Shown here one piece after another: positions 17,796 through 27,195 of a stretch of DNA of 64,000 bases (positions are counted from its first letter, which is position 1; each line of letters starts with the position of its first letter). The stretch comes from Bradyrhizobium algeriense (lineage in GTDB: Bacteria > Pseudomonadota > Alphaproteobacteria > Rhizobiales > Xanthobacteraceae). Location of the stretch: positions 1 through 64,000 of the forward strand of contig NZ_PYCN01000015.1 of NCBI RefSeq assembly GCF_003062295.1. The letters run 5' to 3'. The position numbers and the translations under genes were made by a program. Below the pieces are notes generated by a model, which worked only from the letters and a program-made list of their open reading frames with translations, ran no database searches and was not told the DNA's origin.

Positions 17796-18563
17796 TTACA
17801 GATGACCCGTGCGATGGTGCTCCGGCTTGCCGCCGGGCACCGGAAAACGGATCGTGGTGCCGAGCGTGATCCAGTTGGCGTTCTCACCCGAAATGTTGCG
17901 GCCGTAGATCAGGTCGACCGAGAAAATCTCGTTGGGCCGATAGCGCACGCCGGTTTGAAACCGCGGCTGTACCGCGCTCGGAATATCGGACTGCCCGGCC
18001 TGGCCGAACGCTTCGATCGTCCACTGCAAGGTGTCGGTAAACTTCCAGTCGAATCCGATGCCGTAGAGCAGATAGTGGCGATCGACGCTGCGGTCCCACA
18101 GCCAGCCGCCGTTGAAATTGAGACGCATGGCCTCGTTCAGCCGGAACGTCGCGGGGATCACAGCAAAGGCCGAGACGTGTTCGCCGGTCAGCGCATCGAA
18201 ACCTCCGCCAGCGTAGAACGAGATGCCAAGCCTGCCGACCCCGGTTGGCGCAATGTTCATCTTGGCTTTTGGCTGGATCGTGGTACCCCATTCACCATCG
18301 CTGCGCGCGCGGCTGGTGAACATGCTCAACTCAACGGGCTTGAACGCATTGACCACGCAGGATGGATTGGCGACCGCCGTAAAATCGGTGTTGGAAGCCG
18401 ACGACAGCCAGCTCTCGACCTTGCACGAGCCGGCCTCGCCAATGTCGGCCGCATCGACCGCATAGGCGCCATTCGCCGCCCGCGCCTCTCCGGCCGGAAG
18501 CCAGGCCAAAATGGCCGCGGCCACCGCTATTTTGGTGCACCCTGCCCTGATCCCCATCGGCAA
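17796..18563 (-). CDS. Outer-membrane beta-barrel-like protein, unknown function
   Basis: The 255-residue product has a signal peptide (cleavage near EARA, about residue 29) and then repeating amphipathic strands ending in aromatic residues (RLGISFYAGGGF, MRLNFNGGWLWDR, TLQWTIEAFGQAG, FSVDLIYGRNI), typical of a small outer-membrane barrel. Two cysteines (CKVES and CVVN) are spaced to form a disulfide. It is transcribed away from the nitrile hydratase genes with about 56 nt between starts, so it may share their control. I do not recognise a named family. Confidence 0.65.
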   Translation of the reverse strand: MPMGIRAGCTKIAVAAAILAWLPAGEARAANGAYAVDAADIGEAGSCKVESWLSSASNTDFTAVANPSCVVNAFKPVELSMFTSRARSDGEWGTTIQPKAKMNIAPTGVGRLGISFYAGGGFDALTGEHVSAFAVIPATFRLNEAMRLNFNGGWLWDRSVDRHYLLYGIGFDWKFTDTLQWTIEAFGQAGQSDIPSAVQPRFQTGVRYRPNEIFSVDLIYGRNISGENANWITLGTTIRFPVPGGKPEHHRTGHL

Positions 18564-18619
18564 ATGCTAGCAGAGTCTCTGCCTCGACATAGCCCGGATT
18601 TTGCGCCTATCCTGACGCC

Positions 18620-19267
18620 ATGAGCGACCATGATCACGATCACCACGACCATCATCACCACCACGATCACGACCATTCCGAGCTGTCGGAGACCGAGCTG
18701 CGCGTGCGCGCGCTGGAATCGATCCTGACCGAGAAAGGCTATGTCGATCCGGCGTCCCTCGATCTCCTGATCGATCTCTATGAGAAGAAAATCGGACCGC
18801 GCAACGGCGTTCGCGTGGTCGCCAAAGCCTGGAGCGATCCGGCCTATCGCGAACGGTTAATGAAGGACGCGACGGCTGCGATTGCCGAACTCGACTATTC
18901 CGGCCGCCAGGGCGAGCACATGGTGGTGGTCGAGAACACGCCCGAGCAGCACAACATGGTCGTGTGCACGCTGTGCTCCTGCTACCCGCATCCGGTGCTA
19001 GGATTGCCCCCGGTCTGGTACAAATCGGCGCCCTATCGCTCGCGCGCGGTCTCCGATCCGCGCGGCGTGTTGAAGGATTTCGGCGTGACGCTGCCGGATA
19101 CCACCAAGATTCGGGTCTGGGATTCCACGGCCGAAATCCGCTACCTCGTGCTGCCGATGCGCCCTGAGGGCACCGAGGGCTGGAGCGCCGAGCAGCTCGC
19201 CGAACTCGTCACCCGCGACAGCATGATCGGCACGGGGCTGCCGAAACAGCCCGGCGAGACCACCTGA
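18620..19267 (+). CDS. nthA: Nitrile hydratase alpha subunit, cobalt type
   Basis: Nitrile hydratase converts nitriles to amides. The 215-residue alpha subunit holds the metal-claw motif CTLCSC (116-121); Thr in the second position marks cobalt enzymes, whereas iron enzymes have CSLC. WYKSAPYRSRAVSDPRG follows, as usual. The N-terminus has 11 His among residues 4-19, alternating with Asp, which could hold metal for insertion. The stop overlaps the nthB start by one base. The maturation partner is the third gene. No amidase gene is nearby. Confidence 0.95.
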   Translation: MSDHDHDHHDHHHHHDHDHSELSETELRVRALESILTEKGYVDPASLDLLIDLYEKKIGPRNGVRVVAKAWSDPAYRERLMKDATAAIAELDYSGRQGEHMVVVENTPEQHNMVVCTLCSCYPHPVLGLPPVWYKSAPYRSRAVSDPRGVLKDFGVTLPDTTKIRVWDSTAEIRYLVLPMRPEGTEGWSAEQLAELVTRDSMIGTGLPKQPGETT

Positions 19268-19926
19268 TGGACGGCGCGCATGACATGGGCGGCGCCAAGG
19301 GTTTTGGCCCTGTTGTGCCCGAGCCGAACGAGCCGGTGTTTCACGGCGACTGGGAGCGCCGCGCCTTTGCGCTGACGGTCGCAATGGCGCGTCCGGGTGG
19401 CTGGAACATCGACATGTCGCGGTTTGCGCGCGAGAACCGGCCGCCCGAGGATTATCTCAGCAAGAGCTATTTCCAGATCTGGCTGGCTGGGCTGGAAACG
19501 CTGATGATCGAGCGCGGGCTGGTGACGCGTGAGGAGATCGAAGCCGGCAAGGCGCTATCGCCGCCCAAGCCCGGCGTTACACCGATCGCGCCAACTGAGG
19601 TGACGCCGGCGATCCGCCGCGGCGGCCCGACCGAACGCGAACCGAAAGCGCCCGCGATGTTTACCGTCGGCGAGACCGTGCGGATGAAGGACATCCACCC
19701 GGTGACGCATACGCGGCTGCCGCAATATGTCCGCGGCCATCTCGGCACCATCGAGCTCAATCACGGCTGCCACGTCTTCCCCGACACCAACTCGCTCGGC
19801 AAGGGCGAGGATCCGCAATGGCTCTACACCGTGCGTTTCGATGGGCCGGAGCTATGGGGCAAAGACGGAGATCCCACGCTCAGCGTCTCCGTCGACGCCT
19901 GGGAATCCTATCTGGAGCGCGTTTGA
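19267..19926 (+). CDS. nthB: Nitrile hydratase beta subunit
   Basis: The 219-residue beta subunit pairs with alpha to form the active site and contributes arginines that hydrogen-bond the oxidised claw cysteines. It begins MDGAHDMGGAKGFGPV, the typical beta start. It carries the SKSYFQIWLAGLETLMIERG helix, and the C-terminal SH3-like barrel has RLPQYVRGHLGTIE and DPQWLYTVRFDGPELWG. It overlaps nthA by 1 nt and the next gene by 1 nt, indicating coupled translation in a 1:1 ratio. Confidence 0.95.
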   Translation: MDGAHDMGGAKGFGPVVPEPNEPVFHGDWERRAFALTVAMARPGGWNIDMSRFARENRPPEDYLSKSYFQIWLAGLETLMIERGLVTREEIEAGKALSPPKPGVTPIAPTEVTPAIRRGGPTEREPKAPAMFTVGETVRMKDIHPVTHTRLPQYVRGHLGTIELNHGCHVFPDTNSLGKGEDPQWLYTVRFDGPELWGKDGDPTLSVSVDAWESYLERV

Positions 19927-20312
19927 TGAATCTGACCCCGCAACAGGCTATGCGGGCGGCCGTCGCCGTCCCGGGCGTGCCCCATGACGAGGACGGCCCG
20001 GTGTTTCGCGAGCCGTGGGAGGCGCGCGCCTTCGCCATGGCGCTGGCGCTGCATGAAGCCGGCGTCTTCACCTGGAAGGAATGGGCGGAGACGCTGGGCG
20101 CACAAATCAAGCGTGCGCAGGCCGAAGGCGATCCTGATACCGGCGAAACCTATTACCGGCATTGGCTCGCCACGCTGGAAACGCTGGTCGCCGCCAAGGG
20201 CGTTACCACATCGGATGTTCTGCATCGCTACCGCGACGCCTGGGACCACGCCGCCGACCGCACGCCGCACGGCGCGCCGATTGAGCTAACGCCAGGGGAT
20301 TTTGGGAAGTAG
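19926..20312 (+). CDS. Nitrile hydratase accessory (activator) protein
   Basis: The 128-residue protein resembles the N-terminal half of nitrile hydratase beta subunits: FREPWEARAFAMALALHEAG, FTWKEWAETLGAQI and YYRHWLATLETLVAAKG. This is the pattern of P14K/NhlE-type activators, which swap alpha subunits to load cobalt and permit cysteine oxidation. It overlaps nthB by one base and completes the operon order alpha-beta-activator typical of cobalt enzymes. Confidence 0.9.
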   Translation: MNLTPQQAMRAAVAVPGVPHDEDGPVFREPWEARAFAMALALHEAGVFTWKEWAETLGAQIKRAQAEGDPDTGETYYRHWLATLETLVAAKGVTTSDVLHRYRDAWDHAADRTPHGAPIELTPGDFGK

Positions 20313-20327
20313 CTCGGTGTCCCCGGT

Positions 20328-20448
20328 CGTCATACCCGCGGAGGCGGGTATTCAGTACGCCGCGGCTTATCGGTTCACACGCAGGCCACTGGAATACCGG
20401 ATCGCCCGCCCCAGTGCGCAATTGCGCACAAGGCGGGTGGACGACAAC
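20328..20448. repeat. Interspersed repeat with TGCGCAATTGCGCA palindrome
   Basis: It starts CGTCATACCCGCGGAGGCGG and ends in GGCGGGTGGACGACAAC. The 14-bp perfect palindrome TGCGCAATTGCGCA lies at 20415-20428, and a GTATTC...GGAATAC pair lies inside. The palindrome and its flank recur at 27233-27268 in the same order. It lies between convergent genes (nitrile hydratase operon and queC). Related sequences are common between genes in this group of bacteria. Confidence 0.7.
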
Positions 20449-20462
20449 GGAGTGCGCGCCAA

Positions 20463-21173
20463 CTACGCCCCCGCATATTCCCGCCAGCCCTTCGCCCGCA
20501 GCGCGCAGGCCGGGCATTCGCCGCAGCCATAGCCCCAATCGTGCTGCGCGCCGCGTTCGCCGAGGTAACAGGTGTGGGAGTGCTCGCGGATCAGGTCGAC
20601 CAGCCCTGCCCCGCCGAGTTCGTTCGCGAGTTTCCAGGTCGAAGCCTTGTCGAGCCACATCAGCGGCGTATGCAGCTCAAAGTTCTTCGCCATGCCGAGA
20701 TTGAGCGCCGACTGCAGCGCCTTGATGGTCTCGTCGCGGCAATCCGGATAGCCGGAATAGTCAGTCTCGCACATGCCGCCGATGATGTGACGGATGCCGC
20801 GCCGATACGCCAGCGCCGCCGCGAAGGTCAGAAACGCCAGGTTGCGGCCCGGCACGAAGGTGTTCGGCAGGCCATCCGCGCCCATTTCGATCGCGACGTC
20901 GCGGGTCAGCGCGGTATCGGAAATCTCGGCCAGTGTCGGGATTTCCAACGTGTGGCTGTCGCCGAGTTTTGTCGCCCAATTCGGCCGCAACGATTTGATG
21001 CCTGCCAGCAGGCGGTCGCGGCATTCCAGCTCGATCGCATGGCGCTGACCGTAGCTGAAGCCGAGCATTTCGACGCGGGCGAAGCGCTGCAGCGCCCAGG
21101 CAAGGCAGGTGGTGGAGTCCTGCCCCCCGGAAAACAACACCAGCGCGGTTTCAGACTGGGATTGATCGGTCAT
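20463..21173 (-). CDS. queC: 7-cyano-7-deazaguanine synthase
   Basis: QueC makes preQ0, the precursor of queuosine in tRNA, from 7-carboxy-7-deazaguanine using ATP and ammonia. The 236-residue protein has the PP-loop SGGQDSTT (15-22) and a C-terminal zinc site, CYLGERG...YGCGECPACALRA. Length is normal. The ATG at 21173 was preferred to the upstream GTG because it sits directly before the conserved N-terminus. The gene stands alone. Confidence 0.95.
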   Translation of the reverse strand: MTDQSQSETALVLFSGGQDSTTCLAWALQRFARVEMLGFSYGQRHAIELECRDRLLAGIKSLRPNWATKLGDSHTLEIPTLAEISDTALTRDVAIEMGADGLPNTFVPGRNLAFLTFAAALAYRRGIRHIIGGMCETDYSGYPDCRDETIKALQSALNLGMAKNFELHTPLMWLDKASTWKLANELGGAGLVDLIREHSHTCYLGERGAQHDWGYGCGECPACALRAKGWREYAGA

Positions 21174-21439
21174 GAGGTGCACTTACCACCGCGAGATACT
21201 CCCGCCAATCGTTGTGACAGTCTGTTCCATCCTATCCGTCACAGCCTCAGGCACTCAAAATCGTTACGCTTTATTAACTACATGGCGGTTCATATTGCTG
21301 CCAGAGGCGGCTTCTGCCGAGCGGCTAGTAAATTTAATTGCACCCTATTGGGCCGCGAACGGCCACCTAGCCCATTCAATGCGCGTCGAGCCGCCGGTTG
21401 GCCCCCGGCAGCAACAGGGCGCGGAAGGCGGCATTCCCA

Positions 21440-24400
21440 ATGAGTGGACGTATCCGAACGCGCCTGCTGGCTCTCGTCACGGCCGCCATTCTGCCGCTGC
21501 TGCTTCTGGCGGCCGCTTTTCTTTGGGAACGGTTCAACGAAGATTTTGCGAACACGCGGACCGCTGCGATTAACGCGGCGCACACGGCAGCGGCGCGCGT
21601 CGATGACCACGTCGGTGACGTCAATACCTTGCTGCTCGTTATCGGCAAAATGATCTCCACCAATCCGGCGGATGCCGAAAAGAACGACGTGATTCTTTCC
21701 AAGGTAAAGGCCGATCTGCCGTCCTATTTGAACAACATTCTGCTGTTCGACTTGGCAGGCAACAACATCGGGACGTCGCAGTGGCCTGTGGAGGATCGAA
21801 GCAAGCTTTCCGGAATCGGGCGAAGCTATTTCAAACCGGCGCGCGAAGGAAAGCTCACGATAAGCGAGCCGATCGTAAGCCGGCTGAACTCCGAGTGGGT
21901 TGCCGCTGAGGCGCGTCCGGTTCTTGACGACGCCGGCTCGATACGGGCCGTCATCGTCACGGGCATGAGACTGGCGCGCATCAACGAGATCGTGGATTCC
22001 GCAAAGCTGCCGCCGGGAAGTGCCGTGAGGATTCTCAACGAGAACGGCATCGTGATCGGCCGCACGGATCGTCCTGAATGGACGGGCCGCAACGTGAGCA
22101 ACGACCCGATCGTGGCTCGTCATCTCGGTTCCGGCGAGGCAGGCGAAGAGTTGGCCTGGCTCGATGGCGTAACGCGTGTAACGGCAACCACCAGGGCGCG
22201 TACCGTTCCCTGGGTCGTGACGGTCGGCTTGCCCCCTGTGCAAATCTCCAACGTATTCAAGCACTCACAATGGGCGTTTATCTCGACCGCATTGGCGGTG
22301 GCGTTGGCGTACCTGCTGGCCTGGCTGCTTTCATCGGGAATAGTCCGCCCGATACGTCAACTGCAGCGCGACGCCGCCATTGTCGGGGAAGGAAACGCCG
22401 ATCACCGCTCGCACGTTCAGGCAAAGGGCGAGTTGGGCGAGTTGGCAAACACCTTCAACAGCATGGCGGCTTCCCTGCAGCAGCAATCGACGGAGCTGAA
22501 GCGGGCAAACATGCAGTTCGATGCTGCTATCGCCAATATTTCGCAAGGCATTTGCATGTTCAGTGCGGACAAGCGACTGGTGATCTCAAACGACCGCTTC
22601 CGGCAGATGTATAATCTGACTGAAAAGCAGGTCGAGCCCGGCACGCCGCTGGCCCAACTCCTGCAACATCACGTCGCAAACGGCGAAAAAAGCGATCTGT
22701 CTGTCGAAGAACATACCCAGAGAATGCCGACATTGGCCTCCGAGACCTTCACGCTCGCCGACGGTCGTGTGATCCTTATTCGGCGAACGACGATGTCGAA
22801 CGGCGGCTGGGTTGCGACTCACGATGATATCACCGAGCAGAAGCGCGCCGAGGCCATGTTGGCCGAAAAGGCCCGCGAGGCGGAACAGGCCAGTCTCGCC
22901 AAGTCCGAGTTTCTGAGTTCGATGAGTCATGAGATCCGGACGCCGCTCAATGGCGTGATTGGCATGACCGGACTGCTGCTGGACACCGAACTCGATCCGC
23001 GGCAGCGCGCCTATGCGGAGATGGCGCGCCAATCGGGAGAAGCCCTGCTCGGGGTGATCAACGACGTTCTCGATTTTTCGAAGATCGAGGCCGGGAAGAT
23101 AGAACTCGAAGTCATCGAATTCGATCTGTACGACATCGTCGAGGGCGTCACCGGGATGGTGGCAGTCAATGCCGCCTCCAAGGGATTGGAGCTGGCGAGT
23201 TTGATCGATCACGACCTGCCGACGACGTTGCGTGGCGATCCGTTCCGTTTGCGCCAAATTCTTACAAACCTGGCCGGCAACGCGGTCAAATTCACGGAAC
23301 GTGGCGAGGTGGTGTTGCGCGCCAGGTTGGATGCGGAGAGCGACGATCGCCTCAAGGTCCGTTTCGAGGTTCGCGACACAGGGATCGGCATCTCTGCGGA
23401 ACAACAGCCCCATCTCTTCGATGCGTTTACGCAAGCCGACCTTTCGACGACCCGGAAATATGGCGGGACCGGGCTCGGTCTTGCCATTTGCGCGCGGCTG
23501 GTAGGATTGATGGGCGGCGAGATCGGCGTGGAAAGCGGGCTGGGAAAAGGCAGCACGTTCTGGTTCACCGTGCCGCTTGACCGTTCGTCGAAGCCAGTCC
23601 AGCGGCGACGCATGGACCTCCGGGGGCTGCGCGTACTTGCTGTCGACGACAATGCGGTCAATCGAGCGATCCTGCATGAGCACATCGTCGGCTGGAAAAT
23701 GCGCAATGGCAGCGCCGAATCCGGCATCCGCGCGCTGGAAATGCTGCGCGCCGCGGTCGCTCGCGCCGAGCCGTATGACGTGGCGATTGTCGATATGCAG
23801 ATGCCGGGCATGGATGGACCGGCCCTCGGCCGTGCCATCAAGGCCGATCCTGCCATTGCCGGTACGCGGTTGATCCTGCTGACGTCGATCAGCCACGCCG
23901 GTTCCCAGCCGAACCGTGAAGGCCTGTTCGATGCATGCCTCACCAAGCCGGCGCGGCAATCCGCGCTCTATGATTGCCTGGCCGACGTGATGGCAGAGCC
24001 GGATAGTGTCCGGAAGGAATTTATGCGGGTGGAAATCCCGGATCCCCGTGGACAAACTGCGCCGCAACGAGATGCGCGTATTCTGGTCGCCGAGGACAAT
24101 ATCGTGAACCAGAAGGTGGCCATCGGCATTCTCGCATCGCTCGGCTTTCGCGCCGATGTCGTGGCCAACGGCCTCGAAGCTGTTGAAGCTGTCGGCCGGA
24201 TCCCCTACGCCGCGATTCTGATGGACTGCCAGATGCCGGAGATGGATGGCTACGAGGCCGCCCGGGCGATCCGACTGCGCGAAGGAACCGGTCGGCGTAC
24301 GCCAATCATCGCGCTCACGGCTGATGTCATGAAGGACGCGCGCGCCAAGAGCCTGTCCGCCGGAATGGACGACCACATCACCAAACCGCTGAAGCCTTCC

Positions 24401-24835
24401 GAGCTTGCCGCTGCTCTCGACCGATCGTTGCCGACGCTTGCAGCGGTCGAATCCCCGCCTCTCGCGGCGGATCCGCAATCCGACGACGTGGTTGATCGCG
24501 CCGTGCTCGACGGACTGCGCTCGCTAGAGAGAGCCGGCTCGCCCGGCCTGGTCGAAGCGCTGGTAGATTGCTTCCTTGAGGAAACCCCGCGCCAGTTGGC
24601 CGAGATGCGGAATTCGGCCCAACTGGGCGATGCGGTGCATCTGACCAGGCTCGCCCACAAGCTGAAGGGAAGCCTTGCCAATCTGGGCGCTCATGGAATG
24701 GTCCGGACCTGCGCCGAACTGGAAACGCTTGGCCGAAGCGGTGATACCGGTGTCGCACCGCAGCTGGTCGCGGATCTTGAGCGGCAGTTCAATACGGTCA
24801 GCAGTGCGCTGCGGTCCGAAATTGTAAAGGTATGA
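21440..24835 (+). CDS. Membrane hybrid sensor histidine kinase (Cache-HAMP-PAS-HisKA-HATPase-REC-REC-HPt)
   Basis: The 1131-residue kinase contains a full internal phosphorelay. TM1 is at about 8-28, followed by a periplasmic Cache-like sensor (to about 275). TM2 is at about 277-298, then HAMP and a PAS fold (360-480). The HisKA box SMSHEIRTPLNGVIG has its His near 495. The ATPase shows DTGIGI and GGTGLGL. REC1 is at about 730-855 (VDMQMPGMDG), REC2 at about 877-993 (MDCQMPEMDG), and the C-terminal HPt has HKLKGSLANLG with His near 1072. The start was set at MSGRIR, preceded by GGAAGG. The next gene, 3 nt away, is a REC-GGDEF protein that is the likely output. Confidence 0.93.
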   Translation: MSGRIRTRLLALVTAAILPLLLLAAAFLWERFNEDFANTRTAAINAAHTAAARVDDHVGDVNTLLLVIGKMISTNPADAEKNDVILSKVKADLPSYLNNILLFDLAGNNIGTSQWPVEDRSKLSGIGRSYFKPAREGKLTISEPIVSRLNSEWVAAEARPVLDDAGSIRAVIVTGMRLARINEIVDSAKLPPGSAVRILNENGIVIGRTDRPEWTGRNVSNDPIVARHLGSGEAGEELAWLDGVTRVTATTRARTVPWVVTVGLPPVQISNVFKHSQWAFISTALAVALAYLLAWLLSSGIVRPIRQLQRDAAIVGEGNADHRSHVQAKGELGELANTFNSMAASLQQQSTELKRANMQFDAAIANISQGICMFSADKRLVISNDRFRQMYNLTEKQVEPGTPLAQLLQHHVANGEKSDLSVEEHTQRMPTLASETFTLADGRVILIRRTTMSNGGWVATHDDITEQKRAEAMLAEKAREAEQASLAKSEFLSSMSHEIRTPLNGVIGMTGLLLDTELDPRQRAYAEMARQSGEALLGVINDVLDFSKIEAGKIELEVIEFDLYDIVEGVTGMVAVNAASKGLELASLIDHDLPTTLRGDPFRLRQILTNLAGNAVKFTERGEVVLRARLDAESDDRLKVRFEVRDTGIGISAEQQPHLFDAFTQADLSTTRKYGGTGLGLAICARLVGLMGGEIGVESGLGKGSTFWFTVPLDRSSKPVQRRRMDLRGLRVLAVDDNAVNRAILHEHIVGWKMRNGSAESGIRALEMLRAAVARAEPYDVAIVDMQMPGMDGPALGRAIKADPAIAGTRLILLTSISHAGSQPNREGLFDACLTKPARQSALYDCLADVMAEPDSVRKEFMRVEIPDPRGQTAPQRDARILVAEDNIVNQKVAIGILASLGFRADVVANGLEAVEAVGRIPYAAILMDCQMPEMDGYEAARAIRLREGTGRRTPIIALTADVMKDARAKSLSAGMDDHITKPLKPSELAAALDRSLPTLAAVESPPLAADPQSDDVVDRAVLDGLRSLERAGSPGLVEALVDCFLEETPRQLAEMRNSAQLGDAVHLTRLAHKLKGSLANLGAHGMVRTCAELETLGRSGDTGVAPQLVADLERQFNTVSSALRSEIVKV

Positions 24836-24838
24836 GCC

Positions 24839-25837
24839 ATGCGCATCCTCGTCGCCGAAGATGACACTGCATCACGGCTGATCATCGAGGCCGCCGTAAC
24901 ATCGCTGGGCCATGAGTGCATCAAGGCGATGAGTGGTGAGGAGGCATGGCGACTTTTTGAGACGGTCGACGTGGACGTTGTCATCAGCGATCGCAGCATG
25001 CCGGGAATGGACGGCATTGAACTGTGTCGCCGGGTCCGGTCGAGTAACAAGGACACCTACACCTATTTCATCTTCCTGACGATCTTCGACGAAAGGGCTG
25101 ATGTCATAAGTGGCATGGAGGCCGGCGCGGACGACTACCTCTTCAAACCCCTCGATGCCGGGGAGTTGAAGCTTCGCTTGCATGTCGCCTCGCGGGTTAC
25201 GGCGCTTCACCGGCAGTTATTCCGGCAGGCGGCGGAGCTCGAGCAGCTCAATCGTCGGCTTTTCGACCAGTCGCGCACGGACTCGCTGACCGGGCTGGGC
25301 AGCCGCCTCAAGCTGAACGAGGACCTCGATGCGATTTACGCGCAGCTGGAGCGCTATGGGCGCAGCTACTGCGCGATCATGTGCGACGTCGATTACTTCA
25401 AAGCTTACAACGACAATGAAGGCCATCTTGCCGGCGACAGGGTACTCCAGCTTGTGGCACGGACACTGTTGAGCACGTGCCGGAATGGCGACCAAATCTA
25501 TCGTTATGGTGGCGAAGAATTCCTGATCCTGTTGCCCGAACAAGATCTCGAGGCGGGGCTTGTCGCGGCCAATCGCTTCCGTCAAGCCATCCAGGAAATA
25601 GCGATCCCGCACGATGGCAACCCTGCAAACGGGATCGTGACCATCAGCGCCGGGGTAGCGTCTTTCTCGGAGCCCGAGAACAAGTCGATCGAGGGTTGGC
25701 TGACTGAGGCCGACGCTGCGCTCTATCGTGCAAAACAAGCCGGGCGCAACCGCGTCGAGACGCATCAGCAACCATCGGCGGTGCCGGAGCCGTCGAGCAA
25801 GCCTTCGCTCGTGGACATCAGAACGACTGTAACCTGA
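24839..25837 (+). CDS. Response regulator with diguanylate cyclase domain (PleD-like)
   Basis: The 332-residue protein joins a receiver (ILVAEDD at 3-9; phospho-Asp in VVISDRSMPGMDG; Lys in FKPLDAGE) to a GGDEF domain. The signature is GGEEF in YRYGGEEFLILLP, which is catalytically competent. Five residues upstream lies RNGD, matching the RxxD inhibitory I-site, so product feedback is likely. The domain begins DSLTGLGSRLKLNEDL. It makes c-di-GMP when phosphorylated. With one linker and one receiver it is a simpler form of PleD. It is coupled to the kinase before it. Confidence 0.92.
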   Translation: MRILVAEDDTASRLIIEAAVTSLGHECIKAMSGEEAWRLFETVDVDVVISDRSMPGMDGIELCRRVRSSNKDTYTYFIFLTIFDERADVISGMEAGADDYLFKPLDAGELKLRLHVASRVTALHRQLFRQAAELEQLNRRLFDQSRTDSLTGLGSRLKLNEDLDAIYAQLERYGRSYCAIMCDVDYFKAYNDNEGHLAGDRVLQLVARTLLSTCRNGDQIYRYGGEEFLILLPEQDLEAGLVAANRFRQAIQEIAIPHDGNPANGIVTISAGVASFSEPENKSIEGWLTEADAALYRAKQAGRNRVETHQQPSAVPEPSSKPSLVDIRTTVT

Positions 25838-25967
25838 CCGTTCAGCGGCCACCGGCCGGGACTGCGGCCAATCGGTGGAAAATCGCGCCTATTTCGGCTC
25901 GTTCCGCTGGGATCGCCGCGCCGCTTGCGGCATAAAGCGGCTCGTTCTCCCAAGCGACGGAAATCCC

Positions 25968-26822
25968 ATGACTCCTTCCCGCGATATTTCCCGCCTCATT
26001 GAGATCATGGCGGCGCTGCGCACGCCAGTAACGGGCTGTCCATGGGACCTCGATCAGAATTTTGCTACGATCGCGCCCTACACCATCGAGGAAGCCTATG
26101 AGGTGGCCGACGCGATCACCCGCGGCGACTTCGATGATCTCCGCGAGGAACTGGGCGATCTCCTGCTGCAGGTCGTCTATCACGCCCGCATGGCGGAAGA
26201 GCAAAACGCCTTTGCCTTCGGCGAAGTGGTCGAGGCGATCACAACGAAGTTGATCCGCCGCCATCCGCATGTGTTCGCCGACAAGGACGGCAATATCGCC
26301 CCCGCCGGCGTCAAAAGCGCCTGGGAACGCATCAAGGCCGAGGAAAAGGCCGAGCGCGCGGCACGGCGGCCGCACGAGGAGACGGCGCATAAATCGCTGC
26401 TATCGGGCGTCAAGGCCGGCCAGCCCGCCCTGACGCGGGCGATGGAATTGCAGCGCAAGGCGTCCACCGTCGGCTTCGACTGGAACGATCCCCGCGCGGT
26501 GCTCAGCAAGATCCGCGAAGAGGCCGACGAGATCGAGGCGGCGTTGGACGGCGGCAATGCGGACGAGCTCGCCGAAGAAACCGGCGATCTCCTGTTCGCG
26601 CTGGTCAATCTGGCGCGCCACGTCGGCGCTGACCCGGAAAGCGCACTGCGCGGCACCAACGCCAAATTCGAACGCCGCTTTGCCTATATCGAGCGTGCGC
26701 TCGCAGCGAAGGGCCGTTCACTTGAAGGGGCAACGCTCGTTGAAATGGACGCGTTGTGGAACGAGGCGAAGGGCGCGGAACAGCCCGTGATTGAATCGAC
26801 GCGGCCGCGAAGTGGTCGATGA
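25968..26822 (+). CDS. mazG: Nucleoside triphosphate pyrophosphohydrolase
   Basis: MazG hydrolyses (d)NTPs to NMP and pyrophosphate, cleaning the nucleotide pool. The 284-residue protein has two all-alpha MazG domains: the first with LRTPVTGCPWDLDQ, EEAYEVADAI and REELGDLLLQVVYHA; the second with IREEADEIEAALD and AEETGDLLFALVNLARH. The EExxE and ExxD metal ligands are present in both. The start at MTPSRDISRL was chosen over an earlier ATG at 25875 because it opens the conserved domain. Confidence 0.92.
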   Translation: MTPSRDISRLIEIMAALRTPVTGCPWDLDQNFATIAPYTIEEAYEVADAITRGDFDDLREELGDLLLQVVYHARMAEEQNAFAFGEVVEAITTKLIRRHPHVFADKDGNIAPAGVKSAWERIKAEEKAERAARRPHEETAHKSLLSGVKAGQPALTRAMELQRKASTVGFDWNDPRAVLSKIREEADEIEAALDGGNADELAEETGDLLFALVNLARHVGADPESALRGTNAKFERRFAYIERALAAKGRSLEGATLVEMDALWNEAKGAEQPVIESTRPRSGR

Positions 26823-26849
26823 TAGCAAAACGAGCTCTGCCCTCTTGTC

Positions 26850-26876
26850 CTCCCGGCGAATGCCGGGACCCATACT
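26850..26876. repeat. Short repeat arm flanking the IS remnant (left)
   Basis: The stretch contains a small hairpin (CCCGGC-GAAT-GCCGGG) followed by GGGACCCATA at 26867-26876. The inverse, TATGGGTCCC, lies at 27216-27225 on the far side of the transposase fragment, so the fragment sits inside a repeat cluster. Confidence 0.5.
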
Positions 26877-26911
26877 GCGTGATCTTTCGTCGTCTGTGAA
26901 GAACGCTGATT

Positions 26912-27195
26912 TCAGGCTGGATTGATCAAAAGTCCGGGGAAGAGAGCGGCCAGGATTTGCCACGACAAAAGCCTGAGCCAGCGGATGAGGCGGCGGAAGT
27001 TGTAGCCGACGGCGGCGAGGACGGCGTTGTTGGCATCGCCTCGACGGAACCAGAGATAGTTGCGGCCCATGCGGTGCTCGGCCTTGAGATGGCCGATGAC
27101 GGGCTCGACGGCGGACCTGCGGCGCAATTCCCGCTTGATCTTGGGCGTCACCCCTCGCTTCTTTCGATTTGGCAACTCAGTTCGACGCTTCCCCG
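26912..27195 (-). pseudogene. IS5-type transposase C-terminal fragment
   Basis: About 90 residues remain of a DDE transposase. RRRSAVEPVIGHLKAEHRMG contains the conserved Glu of the catalytic triad, followed by NYLWFRRGDANNAVLAAVGY and FRRLIRWLR, typical of IS5-group C-termini. The N-terminal two thirds with both Asp residues are missing, and the frame runs into unrelated repeat sequence at 27195. No terminal inverted repeats or target duplication were found. It cannot transpose. Confidence 0.75.

Noticed and set aside
20328..20448. Repeat considered as a CRISPR or attachment site
   Set aside because: There is a single copy with internal symmetry and no regularly spaced repeats or spacers; it fits an intergenic palindromic repeat.
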